In this document: one piece after another, positions 52,736-61,745 of the stretch
Numbering within the stretch: the first letter of the stretch is position 1
How the letters are laid out: each line of letters begins with the position of its first letter
Origin: Tumebacillus lacus
Lineage (GTDB): Bacteria > Bacillota > Bacilli > Tumebacillales > Tumebacillaceae
Assembly: GCF_026410385.1 (NCBI RefSeq)
Contig: NZ_JAPMLT010000014.1
Coordinates: 62,001-126,000, forward strand
Direction of reading: 5' to 3'
DNA: 64,000 nucleotides
Notes under the pieces: model-generated
Databases searched by the model: none
The model's input: only the letters and a program-made list of their open reading frames with translations
Told to the model about the DNA's origin: nothing
Position numbers and translations under genes: made by a program

Positions 52736-52764
52736 ATTGTATCAACGTTGCAAAGGGTGGTAAA
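52736..52764 (-). promoter_or_regulatory. Sigma-A promoter of the SinR-like gene
   Basis: On the minus strand, -35 TTTACC (52764-52759), 17-nt spacer, -10 TACAAT (52741-52736). Confidence 0.65.
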
Positions 52765-52794
52765 TGCGTCCACGCGCCCATTTACACCCGTATG

Positions 52795-52835
52795 AAAAAA
52801 GGCCGGAGAGCAGGGAGCTCTCCGGCCTTTTTTTC
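52795..52835 (-). terminator. Terminator of the 5'-nucleotidase gene
   Basis: GGCCGGAGAGC (52801-52811) pairs with GCTCTCCGGCC (52817-52827). The six As at 52795-52800 give the T run on the minus strand; Ts also follow on the plus strand. Confidence 0.88.
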
Positions 52836-52845
52836 GTTCCACGCT

Positions 52846-54993
52846 TTATTTGATGTCCAGACGCACGTCGCGGCCGTCGTTTGCAGCGGAGACTTGTTTG
52901 CCTGCTGCATGCAGGGCTTTCGTGTGGTTGACCCACGCGTCGAGCAGGATCGCGCCGTCTTTCCATTCCTTCACTTGGCCGAATACCGCATAGCCGTCGC
53001 CGGTGCCGGTCGCCATGAAGTCGTTGGTGGTAACTTGGAAGGTGCGGTCGGTGTTGAACGTGCCGTCGACGTATACCGGAGTGCCGTCTACCAGCGTGAT
53101 CTTGGTGAACTTGTCACCTTTCTCGCGGGTGTTGTCCCACTCGACCTTCAGGCCGGAGAACTGGAGAGCCGGGAGATTGGTGTATTTGTCGAGGACTTCC
53201 AGAGCCGTTTTGACTTGCTCGGCCGTCATCGTGCCGGTCACGTTGTAGTTGCCGAACGGCAGGACTTCAAACATCTCGGAGTAGGTGATCTCGCCCGGCT
53301 CAACGTCCGCACGGATGCCGCCGATGTTGGTGAAGGCGATGTCGGAGCCTTCCGTTGCGCGCATCGCGTCGGTGATCAGCGCGCCCAGCGGGGTGATGCC
53401 GTCACGGTCTTTGTTGCCGTTTTGCGCGTATCGGTAGGAGAGGCGGGTGAGTTTCTCAGCGGCGATGCCTTCGACTTCGCCCGCTTTTTCCGAGATCAGT
53501 GACTTGTAGTCGGCGACGATCTTGGCCACGTCCGCATCAGCCTGTGTCAAGTTGCCGTACGTCTCCAAGAGCGAGGCGCTGGACGAAACGACCTTCTTGG
53601 TCTCTTTGTCGACATACAGTTGGATGTGACCGACCGCTCCGAGCCAGCTTTGCGCCTCGACCACCGGGATGCCGTTGACCAGCCCGGAGACACGGCGGTG
53701 CGAGTGACCGCCGACGATGGCGTCGAGCGTGCCGTTGCCTGTGCCGTTCGCCAGATCGACCAGTTCGCCCATGATCTCAGCCGTTTTCGCGTCTTGTTCA
53801 CCCGGCAGATGGGAGGTGACCATGACGACGTCCGCGCCTTTGGCACGCAGTTCGGCCGAAAGATCTTTTGCGAACGGAACCGGATCTGCAAAGGTGAGAC
53901 CTTTGATGTTGGTCGATTTCGTGGTCGTGGCGGTCTGCGGTGTCGCGAAACCGATGATGCCCACTTTCAGACCTGCTTTTTCCACAATCGTGTACGGCTG
54001 CGTCCAGTCGACGCGCTTGCCGGTCGCATCTTCGATGATGTTCGCGCCAAGGATCGGGAAGGTCGCATTTTTGATGTTGTTGATCAGCACGTCGCGACCA
54101 AAGTCAAACTCGTGGTTGCCGACCGCCGCTGCGTCGTATTCGATCTCGTCCATCGACTTGATGACCGATTCGCCGTTGACGGTGTTCGAGATCAGCGTGC
54201 CTTGCCAAGCGTCGCCGCCGTCGACGACCACCGTGCCTTGCGGGTTGATCGCGCGGAAATCGTTGACGATGCCGCCCAGCGTTTCGATGCCGCCTTGCGC
54301 TGCATTGCGTTTTTTATCAAAACCGACTTCGATCTTGCCGTGAATGTCGTTGGTGGTCAAAATATCGAGAACCGTGAACAGGATCGGCTTCAGCCCTTTT
54401 GCCGCTTCGCCGCGGGTGACCGGAGCTTTCGGGTCGAAGGTGCCGTCCAATTTCAGGTCAAAAATGCCTGCCATCGCCGCGACGGCCACGTATTGGCGCG
54501 CCCACGGGGAGATTTGGTCTTGATCTTTAAAATAGTTCAGGACTTCTTCATTCACTTTCGGCATGTCTTTGCCGTGGTACATGGAACGCACGATGATCGC
54601 CGCCAGTTCCTCGCGGTTGATCGTGCGGTTCGGTTGGAATTGGTTGTAGCCGACGCCTTTGACGATCCCGGCTGCCGTCGCATTTTCTACTGCTTCGCCC
54701 ATCCAGTCGGACAGGTCGTTGTAGGATGCTTTTTTCACTTGAACCTTGCTCAGTTTCGCCGCGCGGTTGATCATGACGACCAGTTCCGCACGGGTGACCG
54801 GTTTGTTTTCCAGCAGATCGGTCGTGCCCGGGTAGCCTTTGATCGCGCCTTCTTCAACCGCCAGTTGGATGTCGGTTTTCACTTGAGCTGTTGCAGCCGC
54901 AGCTGCCGGTGCAGCCGTTTCTGCAAATGCGGCCGGAGCCAGCAACGTGGATACGAGAGAGGTCATAACGACCAGGGTGCCAATTTTGTTCAT
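52846..54993 (-). CDS. SLH-domain 5'-nucleotidase / metallophosphatase
   Basis: A 715-residue secreted enzyme. A signal peptide (MNKIGTLVVMTSLVSTLLAP, cleavage near AFA) is followed by three S-layer homology repeats (about 40-205; e.g. GYNQFQPNRTINREELAAII and GTFDPKAPVTRGEAAKGLKP) that would anchor it to cell-wall polymer. A calcineurin-like phosphatase domain has ILTTNDIHGKIE, VVVDGGDAWQGTLISN, AAVGNHEFDFGRD and IVGGHSHRRVSG, and a 5'-nucleotidase C-terminal domain ends it (FGNYNVTGTMT, NDFMATGTGDGYAVF). It probably scavenges phosphate or nucleosides outside the cell. GAGGAGG precedes ATG 54993. Confidence 0.93.
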   Translation of the reverse strand: MNKIGTLVVMTSLVSTLLAPAAFAETAAPAAAAATAQVKTDIQLAVEEGAIKGYPGTTDLLENKPVTRAELVVMINRAAKLSKVQVKKASYNDLSDWMGEAVENATAAGIVKGVGYNQFQPNRTINREELAAIIVRSMYHGKDMPKVNEEVLNYFKDQDQISPWARQYVAVAAMAGIFDLKLDGTFDPKAPVTRGEAAKGLKPILFTVLDILTTNDIHGKIEVGFDKKRNAAQGGIETLGGIVNDFRAINPQGTVVVDGGDAWQGTLISNTVNGESVIKSMDEIEYDAAAVGNHEFDFGRDVLINNIKNATFPILGANIIEDATGKRVDWTQPYTIVEKAGLKVGIIGFATPQTATTTKSTNIKGLTFADPVPFAKDLSAELRAKGADVVMVTSHLPGEQDAKTAEIMGELVDLANGTGNGTLDAIVGGHSHRRVSGLVNGIPVVEAQSWLGAVGHIQLYVDKETKKVVSSSASLLETYGNLTQADADVAKIVADYKSLISEKAGEVEGIAAEKLTRLSYRYAQNGNKDRDGITPLGALITDAMRATEGSDIAFTNIGGIRADVEPGEITYSEMFEVLPFGNYNVTGTMTAEQVKTALEVLDKYTNLPALQFSGLKVEWDNTREKGDKFTKITLVDGTPVYVDGTFNTDRTFQVTTNDFMATGTGDGYAVFGQVKEWKDGAILLDAWVNHTKALHAAGKQVSAANDGRDVRLDIK

Positions 54994-55113
54994 GAAGAGA
55001 GCCTCCTCAACCGAGTTCGTTTTCAGACGAATGAGAATAATTCTACCGAAAACTATTATACTCGATTGGGAGGCTGATAGGTTCAAATTTCCACAAAACT
55101 TTTGTTAAGCGGT

Positions 55114-55869
55114 TTATTCGAAGATGAGAGTCTCGCCGTCGGCCGGGATATGCACCTGCTCCAAGCCTTTTGCCTGCACAAAGCGGCGCAGGTCGGCCCG
55201 CGACTCGGCGCAGTGGTTGACCGCCTCCATATGTACGGCGATCACCTGCGTGCCCGGCGTGTGGGCGAGGACCTCGGCGATGTCCGCTCCTGTCATCGTG
55301 ATCGGATCGCCGACTTTGAACCGCGCGCCGCCTGCGTTGACGACCGTCACTTGCGGCGCGTGGGCGGTCAAGGCGGCTTCCATCGGTTCGCACCACACGG
55401 TGTCACCGGCGATATACAGCGACGGCTCCCCGGCCGCCCGCAGCACAAAGCCTGAGACGGGCGCCATCTTTTGCGCGATCTCGCCTCGGCCGTGTTCGCC
55501 GCCGGTGCGGGTGAACTCGATGCCGGCGTAGGTGAGTGACGTCCCGACCGGGTGCACGTCGGTAAAGCCGAAGCCGCGCAGTTTGTCTTCGTCTTCGGGC
55601 TGGATCAGCAACGGCATGTCTTTGGGCAGTTCTTTCGAGGCGGCCACATCGAAATGATCGTTGTGCGTGTGCGTGATCAGCGCGAAGTCGACGCCGTCGA
55701 GCAACCGGGCCAGCGGCATCGCCATCGGCACCAGCGGATTGCGGTGATCGTTGGCGGTGTTCATGACGGCCGGATAGGAGCCGGGCTCGCCGATCATCGG
55801 ATCGACGAGGATCTTTCGGCCCGCATAGTGCACGAGCAGCGTGGCATGGCGTATCAGTTGAATGTTCAT
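55114..55869 (-). CDS. Metallo-beta-lactamase-fold hydrolase (UlaG-like)
   Basis: A 251-residue cytoplasmic protein of the MBL superfamily. The metal motif is FALITHTHNDHFDVAA (HxHxDH type, here THNDH); further ligands lie in GGEHGRGEIAQK, LYIAGDTVWCEPMEAAL and VIAVHMEAVNHCAESRADLR. It resembles UlaG-like L-ascorbate-6-phosphate lactonase relatives, but the substrate is unknown. ATG 55869 follows GAGGGAGGCAATACCC. It stands alone between the nucleotidase and dinB. Confidence 0.88.
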   Translation of the reverse strand: MNIQLIRHATLLVHYAGRKILVDPMIGEPGSYPAVMNTANDHRNPLVPMAMPLARLLDGVDFALITHTHNDHFDVAASKELPKDMPLLIQPEDEDKLRGFGFTDVHPVGTSLTYAGIEFTRTGGEHGRGEIAQKMAPVSGFVLRAAGEPSLYIAGDTVWCEPMEAALTAHAPQVTVVNAGGARFKVGDPITMTGADIAEVLAHTPGTQVIAVHMEAVNHCAESRADLRRFVQAKGLEQVHIPADGETLIFE

Positions 55870-55984
55870 GGGTATTGCCTCCCTCAAATCGTGATGTGCG
55901 TTATCCAGTATCGGTGTGAAAGGGAAAAAAGAGCCGTGTCGCCGTAAAAGATACACGGGAAAACCTGTACTTTATGATCCATGT

Positions 55985-56010
55985 AAAAGAGCCTTCGCAT
56001 AGGAAGGCTC
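55985..56010 (-). terminator. Terminator of dinB
   Basis: GAGCCTTC (55989-55996) pairs with GAAGGCTC (56003-56010); AAAA at 55985-55988 supplies a short T run on the minus strand. Confidence 0.7.
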
Positions 56011-56025
56011 GGTTTGTGGCGGGGC

Positions 56026-57276
56026 TTACAGGTCCTCCCGTTTGACCAAGCGGGCGCGGGTGAGGATGCCCTCGCCAAATTTGTCTTTCAGACGGTCGAC
56101 CGCCTGGGTCAATTGCTGTTGGCGAGGGTCATGCGGCGGCGGTGCTGTCGGAGCGGCGGGCACCTCTTCGAAGAGGGAGAGCTGTTGTATCGTCTCTGCC
56201 TCGGCGGCGAGAGAGCTCGCGCCCTCCGGAACCAGCGAGCCGACCGTGACGCCGATCAGACGGATCGCGTCGCGGGAGGTGAGAGCGCATTTGTGCAGCA
56301 ATCCTTTGACGGTGTCGTAGAGCGGCTTTTCCAAGGCGGTGGCGGTCGGCAGGGTGTGGCTGCGGGTGATCGTTTGAAACGGAGAGTAGCGCAGTTTCAG
56401 CGTCACCGTCCGACCTTCGACGCCCTGCTGGCGCAGGCGGCGTGCGACCGTCTCCACCTGGGCGAGCAGCGTCCGCTCCAAGAGCGCGAGATCGCGCACA
56501 TCCTGTGCAAACGTCGTCTCTTGCCCGACCGATTTGGCTTCACGTCCCGTCTCCACCGGGCGGTCATCGCGTCCGTGGGCGAGGGCGTGGAGGTGGTCGG
56601 CCATCGAGCCGAGATAGCGGCGCATCCTCTCGACGTCCATCTGTGCGACGTCGCCGATGGTGCGCAGATGCAGCCGCTCCAGTTGCTCCGCGCTTTTTTT
56701 GCCGACGCCCCAGAGCCGGGTGACCGGCAGTGGATGGACGCGGCTCGCCAGATCGGCCGGGGTGAGCACGACCAGCCCGTTCGGCTTTTCCAGATCGGAG
56801 GCGAGCTTGGCTAAAAATTTGTTATAGGACACGCCGACCGATGCGGTCAGGCCGAGCTCCTCGCGGATCTCCGCCTTTAATCGGCGGGCGATCGTCACCC
56901 CGTCGCCAAAGAGCAGGCGGCTGCCGGTCACGTCGAGAAACGCTTCGTCGACCGACAGCTTTTCCAATAGCGGCGTGTAGCGGGAGAGGATCGCGATCAT
57001 CTGCCGCGACACCGCCGCATAGCGGGACATATCGGGCGGGAGGTAGATGCCGTCCGGGCACAGCCGACGCGCCTGCTGGACCGGCATCGCCGAGCGGACG
57101 CCAAAACGCCGCGCTTCATAGGAGCAGGTCGAGACCACACCCCGCCCGCCGAGGCCGCCGATGATCACCGGCTTTCCGCGCAGCTCCGGCCGGTCGCGCT
57201 GCTCCACCGACGCGAAAAACGCGTCCATGTCGAGGTGCAAGATCACCCGCTCCTCCGTCCGTTTTCCCTGACTCAT
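56026..57276 (-). CDS. dinB: DNA polymerase IV (Y-family)
   Basis: Error-prone translesion polymerase. The roughly 416 residues contain the catalytic LHLDMDAFFASVEQRDRP, SYEARRFGVRSAMPVQQAR and KLSVDEAFLDVTGS (SxDE). Helix-hairpin-helix and little-finger domains follow, and near the C-terminus the beta-clamp-binding motif IQQLSLFEE. ATG 57276 has GAGGAGG at 8 bases; ATG 57282 is closer to it. A LexA-type box sits in the 54-59 base gap upstream, so it is probably SOS-controlled while downstream of the ATP-grasp gene. Confidence 0.95.
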   Translation of the reverse strand: MSQGKRTEERVILHLDMDAFFASVEQRDRPELRGKPVIIGGLGGRGVVSTCSYEARRFGVRSAMPVQQARRLCPDGIYLPPDMSRYAAVSRQMIAILSRYTPLLEKLSVDEAFLDVTGSRLLFGDGVTIARRLKAEIREELGLTASVGVSYNKFLAKLASDLEKPNGLVVLTPADLASRVHPLPVTRLWGVGKKSAEQLERLHLRTIGDVAQMDVERMRRYLGSMADHLHALAHGRDDRPVETGREAKSVGQETTFAQDVRDLALLERTLLAQVETVARRLRQQGVEGRTVTLKLRYSPFQTITRSHTLPTATALEKPLYDTVKGLLHKCALTSRDAIRLIGVTVGSLVPEGASSLAAEAETIQQLSLFEEVPAAPTAPPPHDPRQQQLTQAVDRLKDKFGEGILTRARLVKREDL

Positions 57277-57299
57277 CTCCATCCCCTCCTCGCCCGTTC

Positions 57300-57313
57300 C
57301 GAACGTTTGTTTC
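57300..57313 (-). promoter_or_regulatory. LexA-type SOS box upstream of dinB
   Basis: CGAACGTTTGTTTC (plus-strand reading) matches the Gram-positive LexA consensus CGAACRNRYGTTYC with one mismatch. It lies 24 bases before the dinB start, just after a possible -35 TTGCAA / -10 TATGCT pair on the minus strand (16-nt spacing). Confidence 0.65.
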
Positions 57314-57335
57314 CTTGTCTATAAGCATATCAAAT

Positions 57336-58403
57336 TCAAAGCGTCTTGCAATAGCGCACGAGGCAGGCGAACGCACGCGATCTCTCCGCCGCTCCCAGCG
57401 ATTTGCGCCCCGGGCGCGGGTTGATGTCCAGCACGTAGGCGCGACCTGTCGTGTCGAGCGCCAGATCGAGGCCGAGAAACGCCAACGTCGGTCGAATCAA
57501 TGTCACAGCCTCCGCCGCTTGGACGGCGATCTGCTCCAGCCGCTCCCGTTGCGGTGCGCGCAGGCCTTGTTCGGTCATTCGCTCGGTCAGCCAGGCGAAC
57601 TCTTTCACTTGCCCGCCTTGCGCCAGATTGGTCACGACGCTCCCGATCGCCCCCATGCGCGGCACCGTCGTGATCGGCTGCCACGTCCGGTCGCCGTCGC
57701 GGTGCAACACGATGCGCAAGTCGATCTTGCAGCCCTCCGTTTCAAATAAGGACAGGCCCTGCTGGATCAAGTGCGGTGTCTCCCCCAGTCTTTTCTTTAA
57801 AAAGAAGGACCATTCCTCTCGTCTCCACAGGCTCTTTTTCGCTCCGGCGACGCGGTAAGTCCCCGCCTGATCCCGGCTCACGCGCAGCACGCCCCGCCCG
57901 CCAGAGCCGCGCACCGGTTTTAAAAAGACCGACTCGTGCCGGTCCAGCCATCGCTCCAGATCGGCCGCGCTGCGCATCACCGCCGTCTCCGGCAGATGAT
58001 CGGCCAGCAGAGGCTGTCGCTGGAGCGCTTGCCAGACCCCGCTTTTGTCGGGGAGCCGGGGGTTGAGCACGACGGTGCCGCGCTGCTCCAGCGCCCGCTT
58101 GTTGCCGGCGTAGAGGCGGTCGGTACGGGCGATGTGGACATACACGTTGTCGACGACGACGCGGGGCAGGGGCACGCGGATCGGCATCCAGCCTGTGCCC
58201 GGATGATAGCGGACGCCGGTGACGGTGCGGCGTTTGAGATCGATCCGGTGCGGGTGGAAAAAGACGACCGGGAGATCCTCCGCGATCCCCGCTTCGGCCA
58301 ATCGCTGCCAAGTCGGGGCCATCGTGCGCCGCGACTTGGGCAGATCGGTCGTCATCAGACCGAGGTGAGTATGTAACGGTGCTGTATCCGACAGGGACGG
58401 CAC
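57336..58403 (-). CDS. ATP-grasp protein, YheC/YheD spore-coat-associated type
   Basis: A 355-residue ATP-grasp-fold protein similar to the endospore coat-associated YheC/YheD family. It shows VYVHIARTDRLYAGNKRALE, FLKPVRGSGGRGVLRVSRD (ATP-binding loop), KIDLRIVLHRDGDRTWQP and the metal-binding LDLALDTTGRAYVLDINPRP. Reaction unknown; a ligase role at the spore surface is a family-level inference. GTG 58403 follows AAAGGAGGGATCTCT. dinB follows on the same strand. Confidence 0.8.
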   Translation of the reverse strand: MPSLSDTAPLHTHLGLMTTDLPKSRRTMAPTWQRLAEAGIAEDLPVVFFHPHRIDLKRRTVTGVRYHPGTGWMPIRVPLPRVVVDNVYVHIARTDRLYAGNKRALEQRGTVVLNPRLPDKSGVWQALQRQPLLADHLPETAVMRSAADLERWLDRHESVFLKPVRGSGGRGVLRVSRDQAGTYRVAGAKKSLWRREEWSFFLKKRLGETPHLIQQGLSLFETEGCKIDLRIVLHRDGDRTWQPITTVPRMGAIGSVVTNLAQGGQVKEFAWLTERMTEQGLRAPQRERLEQIAVQAAEAVTLIRPTLAFLGLDLALDTTGRAYVLDINPRPGRKSLGAAERSRAFACLVRYCKTL

Positions 58404-58557
58404 AGAGATCCCTCCTTTGCGCACATTTGATCTCAGTCTATGACAGGCAGGGGGATTTGGTCCGTATACTTACAACGCAGGAAAGATCATGCTAACATAA
58501 GAAAGTGTGTACCTGTAAGATTTTCCAATTGTGAACCAATGAGGAGGCAACCATAGA

Positions 58558-59454
58558 ATGAGTGACTATCTTGTTCGCGCAACGGCACTTGAGGGCAAGC
58601 TGCGCGCGTTTGCTTGCATCACGACCGAGACGGTGCGCGAGATCACCGACCGACACGGCACCCTGGCTTTGGCGAGCGCGGCGCTCGGCCGCACCTTGAC
58701 GATGGGGTCGATGATGGGCGTTACGCTGAAAGGCAGAGAGACGATCACCTTGAAGATCAGCGGTGACGGACCGCTCGGCCAGATCACCGTCACGGCGGAC
58801 AGCTCCGGCCATGTGCGCGGCTTCGTGCAAAACCCGCACGTGGAACTGCCGCCCAAAGACGGCATCGTATTTGGCGACGTGGAAAAGCTCGACGTCGGCG
58901 CGGGCGTCGGTCAAGGCTTCCTGTATGTGATCAAAGACCTCGGCCTGAAAGAGCCGTTTGTCGGTTCTGTGCCGCTGTACTCCGGCGAGATCGGCGAGGA
59001 CTTCCTGCTGTACTTCGCCCAGTCCGAGCAGATCCCGTCGGCCGTCGGCCTTGGCGTCTTGATGGAAAAGGATCAGACGGTCAAAGCAGCGGGCGGTTTT
59101 CTTATCCAGCTTCTGCCGGGCGTCTCGGATGAAGACATCAACTACATTGAAGAGCAGATCAAGCAATTCCCGCATATCACCTCGCTGCTGGTGCAAGGCC
59201 TGACGCCGGAGGACATCCTGCGCCGTCTGATCCCGGGCGAAGTCGACATCAAGGAGCGGATCGACATCGGCCACCGCTGCGATTGCTCCCGCGAACGATT
59301 CGAACGCGGTCTGTTGTCGCTCGGACCGACGGAGATCTCGTCGATCATCGAGGAAGACAAGCACGCGGAGCTCGTCTGCCATTTCTGCAACGAGAAGTAT
59401 CAGTTCGACGAAGAACAGTTAAAAACGTTGCATGAACAATCGTTGCAACGTTAA
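58558..59454 (+). CDS. hslO: Redox-regulated chaperone Hsp33
   Basis: A holdase chaperone activated by disulfide formation. The 298 residues match the family: MSDYLVRATALEGKLRAFAC, GRTLTMGSMMGVTLKGRETI and SGHVRGFVQNPHV. The C-terminal zinc-binding redox switch has four Cys as CDCSRERF (CxC) and CHFCNEKYQF (CxxC). GAGGAGGCAACCATAG precedes the ATG. The order hslO-cysK-folate genes is as in Bacillus (yacC-cysK-...). Confidence 0.97.
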   Translation: MSDYLVRATALEGKLRAFACITTETVREITDRHGTLALASAALGRTLTMGSMMGVTLKGRETITLKISGDGPLGQITVTADSSGHVRGFVQNPHVELPPKDGIVFGDVEKLDVGAGVGQGFLYVIKDLGLKEPFVGSVPLYSGEIGEDFLLYFAQSEQIPSAVGLGVLMEKDQTVKAAGGFLIQLLPGVSDEDINYIEEQIKQFPHITSLLVQGLTPEDILRRLIPGEVDIKERIDIGHRCDCSRERFERGLLSLGPTEISSIIEEDKHAELVCHFCNEKYQFDEEQLKTLHEQSLQR

Positions 59455-59461
59455 ACAGGGA

Positions 59462-59491
59462 TTGACAGGGTCAGTTCCCACAGGCTACACT
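59462..59491 (+). promoter_or_regulatory. Sigma-A promoter of cysK
   Basis: -35 TTGACA (59462-59467), 18-nt spacer, -10 TACACT (59486-59491). The leader to cysK is about 70 nt. Confidence 0.6.
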
Positions 59492-59568
59492 GAATATATC
59501 ATGTAAAACCAATGCTATTACTCGGTTTTAAATTGCGGTTTTCCATATAGAGACAGGGGGATTCAACC

Positions 59569-60492
59569 ATGCGCGTTGCAAACAACATTGCGGAACTGAT
59601 CGGTCAAACGCCGATTGTCAAACTGAACACGATTGCAGGTCCGGATGATGCGGAGATCTACCTCAAGCTGGAATCGTTCAACCCGGGCGGCTCGGTCAAA
59701 GACCGCATCGCCTACTCGATGATCACCGAAGCGGAGCTCGACGGCTCTCTCAAGCCGGGCTCGACCATCGTGGAGCCGACCTCCGGCAACACCGGCATCG
59801 GCCTTGCGATGATGGCGGCTGCAAAAGGCTACCGTGCCGTCCTCGTCATGCCGGACACCATGTCGGTTGAACGCCGCAACCTGCTGCGCGCATACGGCGC
59901 TGAGCTCGTGCTCACCCCGGGTGCGGAAGGCATGAAAGGCGCGATTGCCAAAGCGACCGCGCTGAAAGAAGAAAACCCGGACTGGTTCATGCCGCAACAG
60001 TTCGACAACGCGAACAACCCGAAAGTCCACCGCGAGACCACTGCTGTCGAGATCCTCGAAGCGCTGCCGGACGTGAACGCGTTCGTCGCAGGCGTCGGCA
60101 CCGGCGGCACGATCACCGGCGTCGGTGAAGTGTTGAAAGAAAAGCGCGGCGGCGACGTGCAGATCGTCGCAGTCGAGCCGACCGCGTCTCCGGTACTCTC
60201 CGGCGGCACCCCGGGCCCGCACAAGATCCAAGGCATCGGCGCCGGCTTTGTCCCGTCGATCCTCAACACCGACGTGTATGACGAGATCATCCAAGTCGAA
60301 AACGAGACCGCGTTTGAAATCTCCCGCCGCCTCGCCAAAGACGAAGGCATCCTCGTCGGCATCTCCACCGGTGCAAACGTCTACGCCGCGTTGCAAGTCG
60401 CGAAAAAGCTCGGCAAAGGCAAAAAGGTCCTCGCAGTCGCTCCGTCCACCGGCGAGCGCTACCTGTCGACCGCGCTGTTCCAGTTCGAATAA
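59569..60492 (+). CDS. cysK: Cysteine synthase (O-acetylserine sulfhydrylase)
   Basis: PLP-dependent final step of cysteine synthesis. The 307 residues carry [13 protein letters not shown], the PLP lysine in [53 protein letters not shown] and the C-terminal [22 protein letters not shown]-type site before ATG (ACAGGGGGATTCAACC). A terminator separates it from folP. Confidence 0.98.
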   Translation: MRVANNIAELIGQTPIVKLNTIAGPDDAEIYLKLESFNPGGSVKDRIAYSMITEAELDGSLKPGSTIVEPTSGNTGIGLAMMAAAKGYRAVLVMPDTMSVERRNLLRAYGAELVLTPGAEGMKGAIAKATALKEENPDWFMPQQFDNANNPKVHRETTAVEILEALPDVNAFVAGVGTGGTITGVGEVLKEKRGGDVQIVAVEPTASPVLSGGTPGPHKIQGIGAGFVPSILNTDVYDEIIQVENETAFEISRRLAKDEGILVGISTGANVYAALQVAKKLGKGKKVLAVAPSTGERYLSTALFQFE

Positions 60493-60513
60493 GACCTACT
60501 CGCACGGGCGATG

Positions 60514-60543
60514 CGGAGCACCTCTCTTTGAGGTGCTCTTTTT
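60514..60543 (+). terminator. Terminator after cysK
   Basis: GAGCACCTC (60516-60524) pairs with GAGGTGCTC (60530-60538), followed by TTTTT. Confidence 0.92.
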
Positions 60544-60583
60544 GGTATACTAGTCTCAGTTTGGCTGAAGGAGGGATAGGCGA

Positions 60584-61369
60584 GTGCAAGCGGACAAGAC
60601 CCTGATCATGGGGATTCTCAACGTGACGCCCGATTCATTTTCTGACGGCGGCAGATGGAACACCGACATCGACCTGGCCGTCACCCATGCCAAGGAGATG
60701 GTCGCAAACGGCGCCGACGTGATCGACATCGGCGGCGAATCGACACGGCCGGGGCATGCACCCGTGGATGCGGCGGAAGAGATGCGCCGCGTGATTCCGG
60801 TGATCGAGCGATTGGCGCGGGAGATCGAGGTGCCGATCTCCATCGATACATATAAAGCGAGCGTAGCCGAGGCGGCCGTGCGGGCAGGGGCTCGGATCAT
60901 CAACGACATCTGGGGCTGCAAAGGCGACCCGGAGATGGCCCACGTCATGGCCGATCTCGGCGTGCCGGTGATCTTGATGCACAACCGCGACGTCCCGCAC
61001 GCAGCGGACGTGATGGCAAACGTCATCCGCGATCTGCGCGAGTGCGTCTCGTTGGCGCGGGCTGGCGGGGTGCGCGACGAGCAGATCTGGCTCGATCCGG
61101 GCATCGGATTTGGCAAGACGCACGAGCAAAATCTGCACGTGATGGGACATCTGGAGGAGATCGTCGGAATCGGCTATCCGGTTCTGCTCGCCACCTCGCG
61201 CAAATCGATGATCGGCAACGCGCTCGGTCTTCCCGTCGAGCAGCGCGTCGAAGGCACGGCGGCCACCGTGGCGTTTGGCATCGCCAAGGGCGTGCGGATG
61301 GTGCGCGTGCATGACGTATTGGAGATGAGCCGCGTGGCGCGGATGACAGACGCGATGATGCGAGCCTAA
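60584..61369 (+). CDS. folP: Dihydropteroate synthase
   Basis: Joins p-aminobenzoate to dihydropterin pyrophosphate in folate synthesis; the sulfonamide target. The 261-residue TIM barrel shows MGILNVTPDSFSDGGRW, ADVIDIGGESTRPGHAPVDA, SIDTYKASVAEAAVRAGARI, NDIWG and the late DPGIGFGKTHEQNL and ATSRKSMIG. GTG start after GAAGGAGGGATAGGCGA. It heads the folP-folB-folK cluster. Confidence 0.98.
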   Translation: MQADKTLIMGILNVTPDSFSDGGRWNTDIDLAVTHAKEMVANGADVIDIGGESTRPGHAPVDAAEEMRRVIPVIERLAREIEVPISIDTYKASVAEAAVRAGARIINDIWGCKGDPEMAHVMADLGVPVILMHNRDVPHAADVMANVIRDLRECVSLARAGGVRDEQIWLDPGIGFGKTHEQNLHVMGHLEEIVGIGYPVLLATSRKSMIGNALGLPVEQRVEGTAATVAFGIAKGVRMVRVHDVLEMSRVARMTDAMMRA

Positions 61370-61385
61370 AAAGGAGGATCAGCGA

Positions 61386-61745
61386 ATGGACGCGATCTAT
61401 TTGAACGGACTGGAGTTTTACGCGTATCACGGCGTGTTTGACGAAGAGAATCGTTTGGGGCAGCGGTTTTCGGCTGACGTCGTCTTTTACCTGTCCACCA
61501 AGGAAGCAGGCGAGTCGGACGACCTGAGCAAGACGGTCAACTACGCCTCCGCCTACGAAGTGATCAAGAGCATCCTCGACGGTCAGCCGGTGCAGCTCGT
61601 CGAGACGCTGTGCGAGCGGATCGCCGCCGCACTGCTCGAACAGTTTGCGCTCGTCCAGCAGGTGCGCGTGCGCGTCAACAAACCCAACCCGCCGATCCCC
61701 GGCATCCTCGCCGGCGTGGCGGTGGAGATCACCCGTGGCCGCTGA
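61386..61745 (+). CDS. folB: Dihydroneopterin aldolase
   Basis: Cleaves 7,8-dihydroneopterin to 6-hydroxymethyl-dihydropterin. The 119 residues include IYLNGLEFYAYHGVFDEENR (catalytic Tyr/Glu region), LGQRFSADVVFYL, TVNYASAYEVIKSI, QLVETLCERIAAALLEQF and VRVRVNKPNPPIPG. AAAAGGAGGATCAGCGA precedes the ATG. folK begins 11 bases before its stop. Confidence 0.97.
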   Translation: MDAIYLNGLEFYAYHGVFDEENRLGQRFSADVVFYLSTKEAGESDDLSKTVNYASAYEVIKSILDGQPVQLVETLCERIAAALLEQFALVQQVRVRVNKPNPPIPGILAGVAVEITRGR

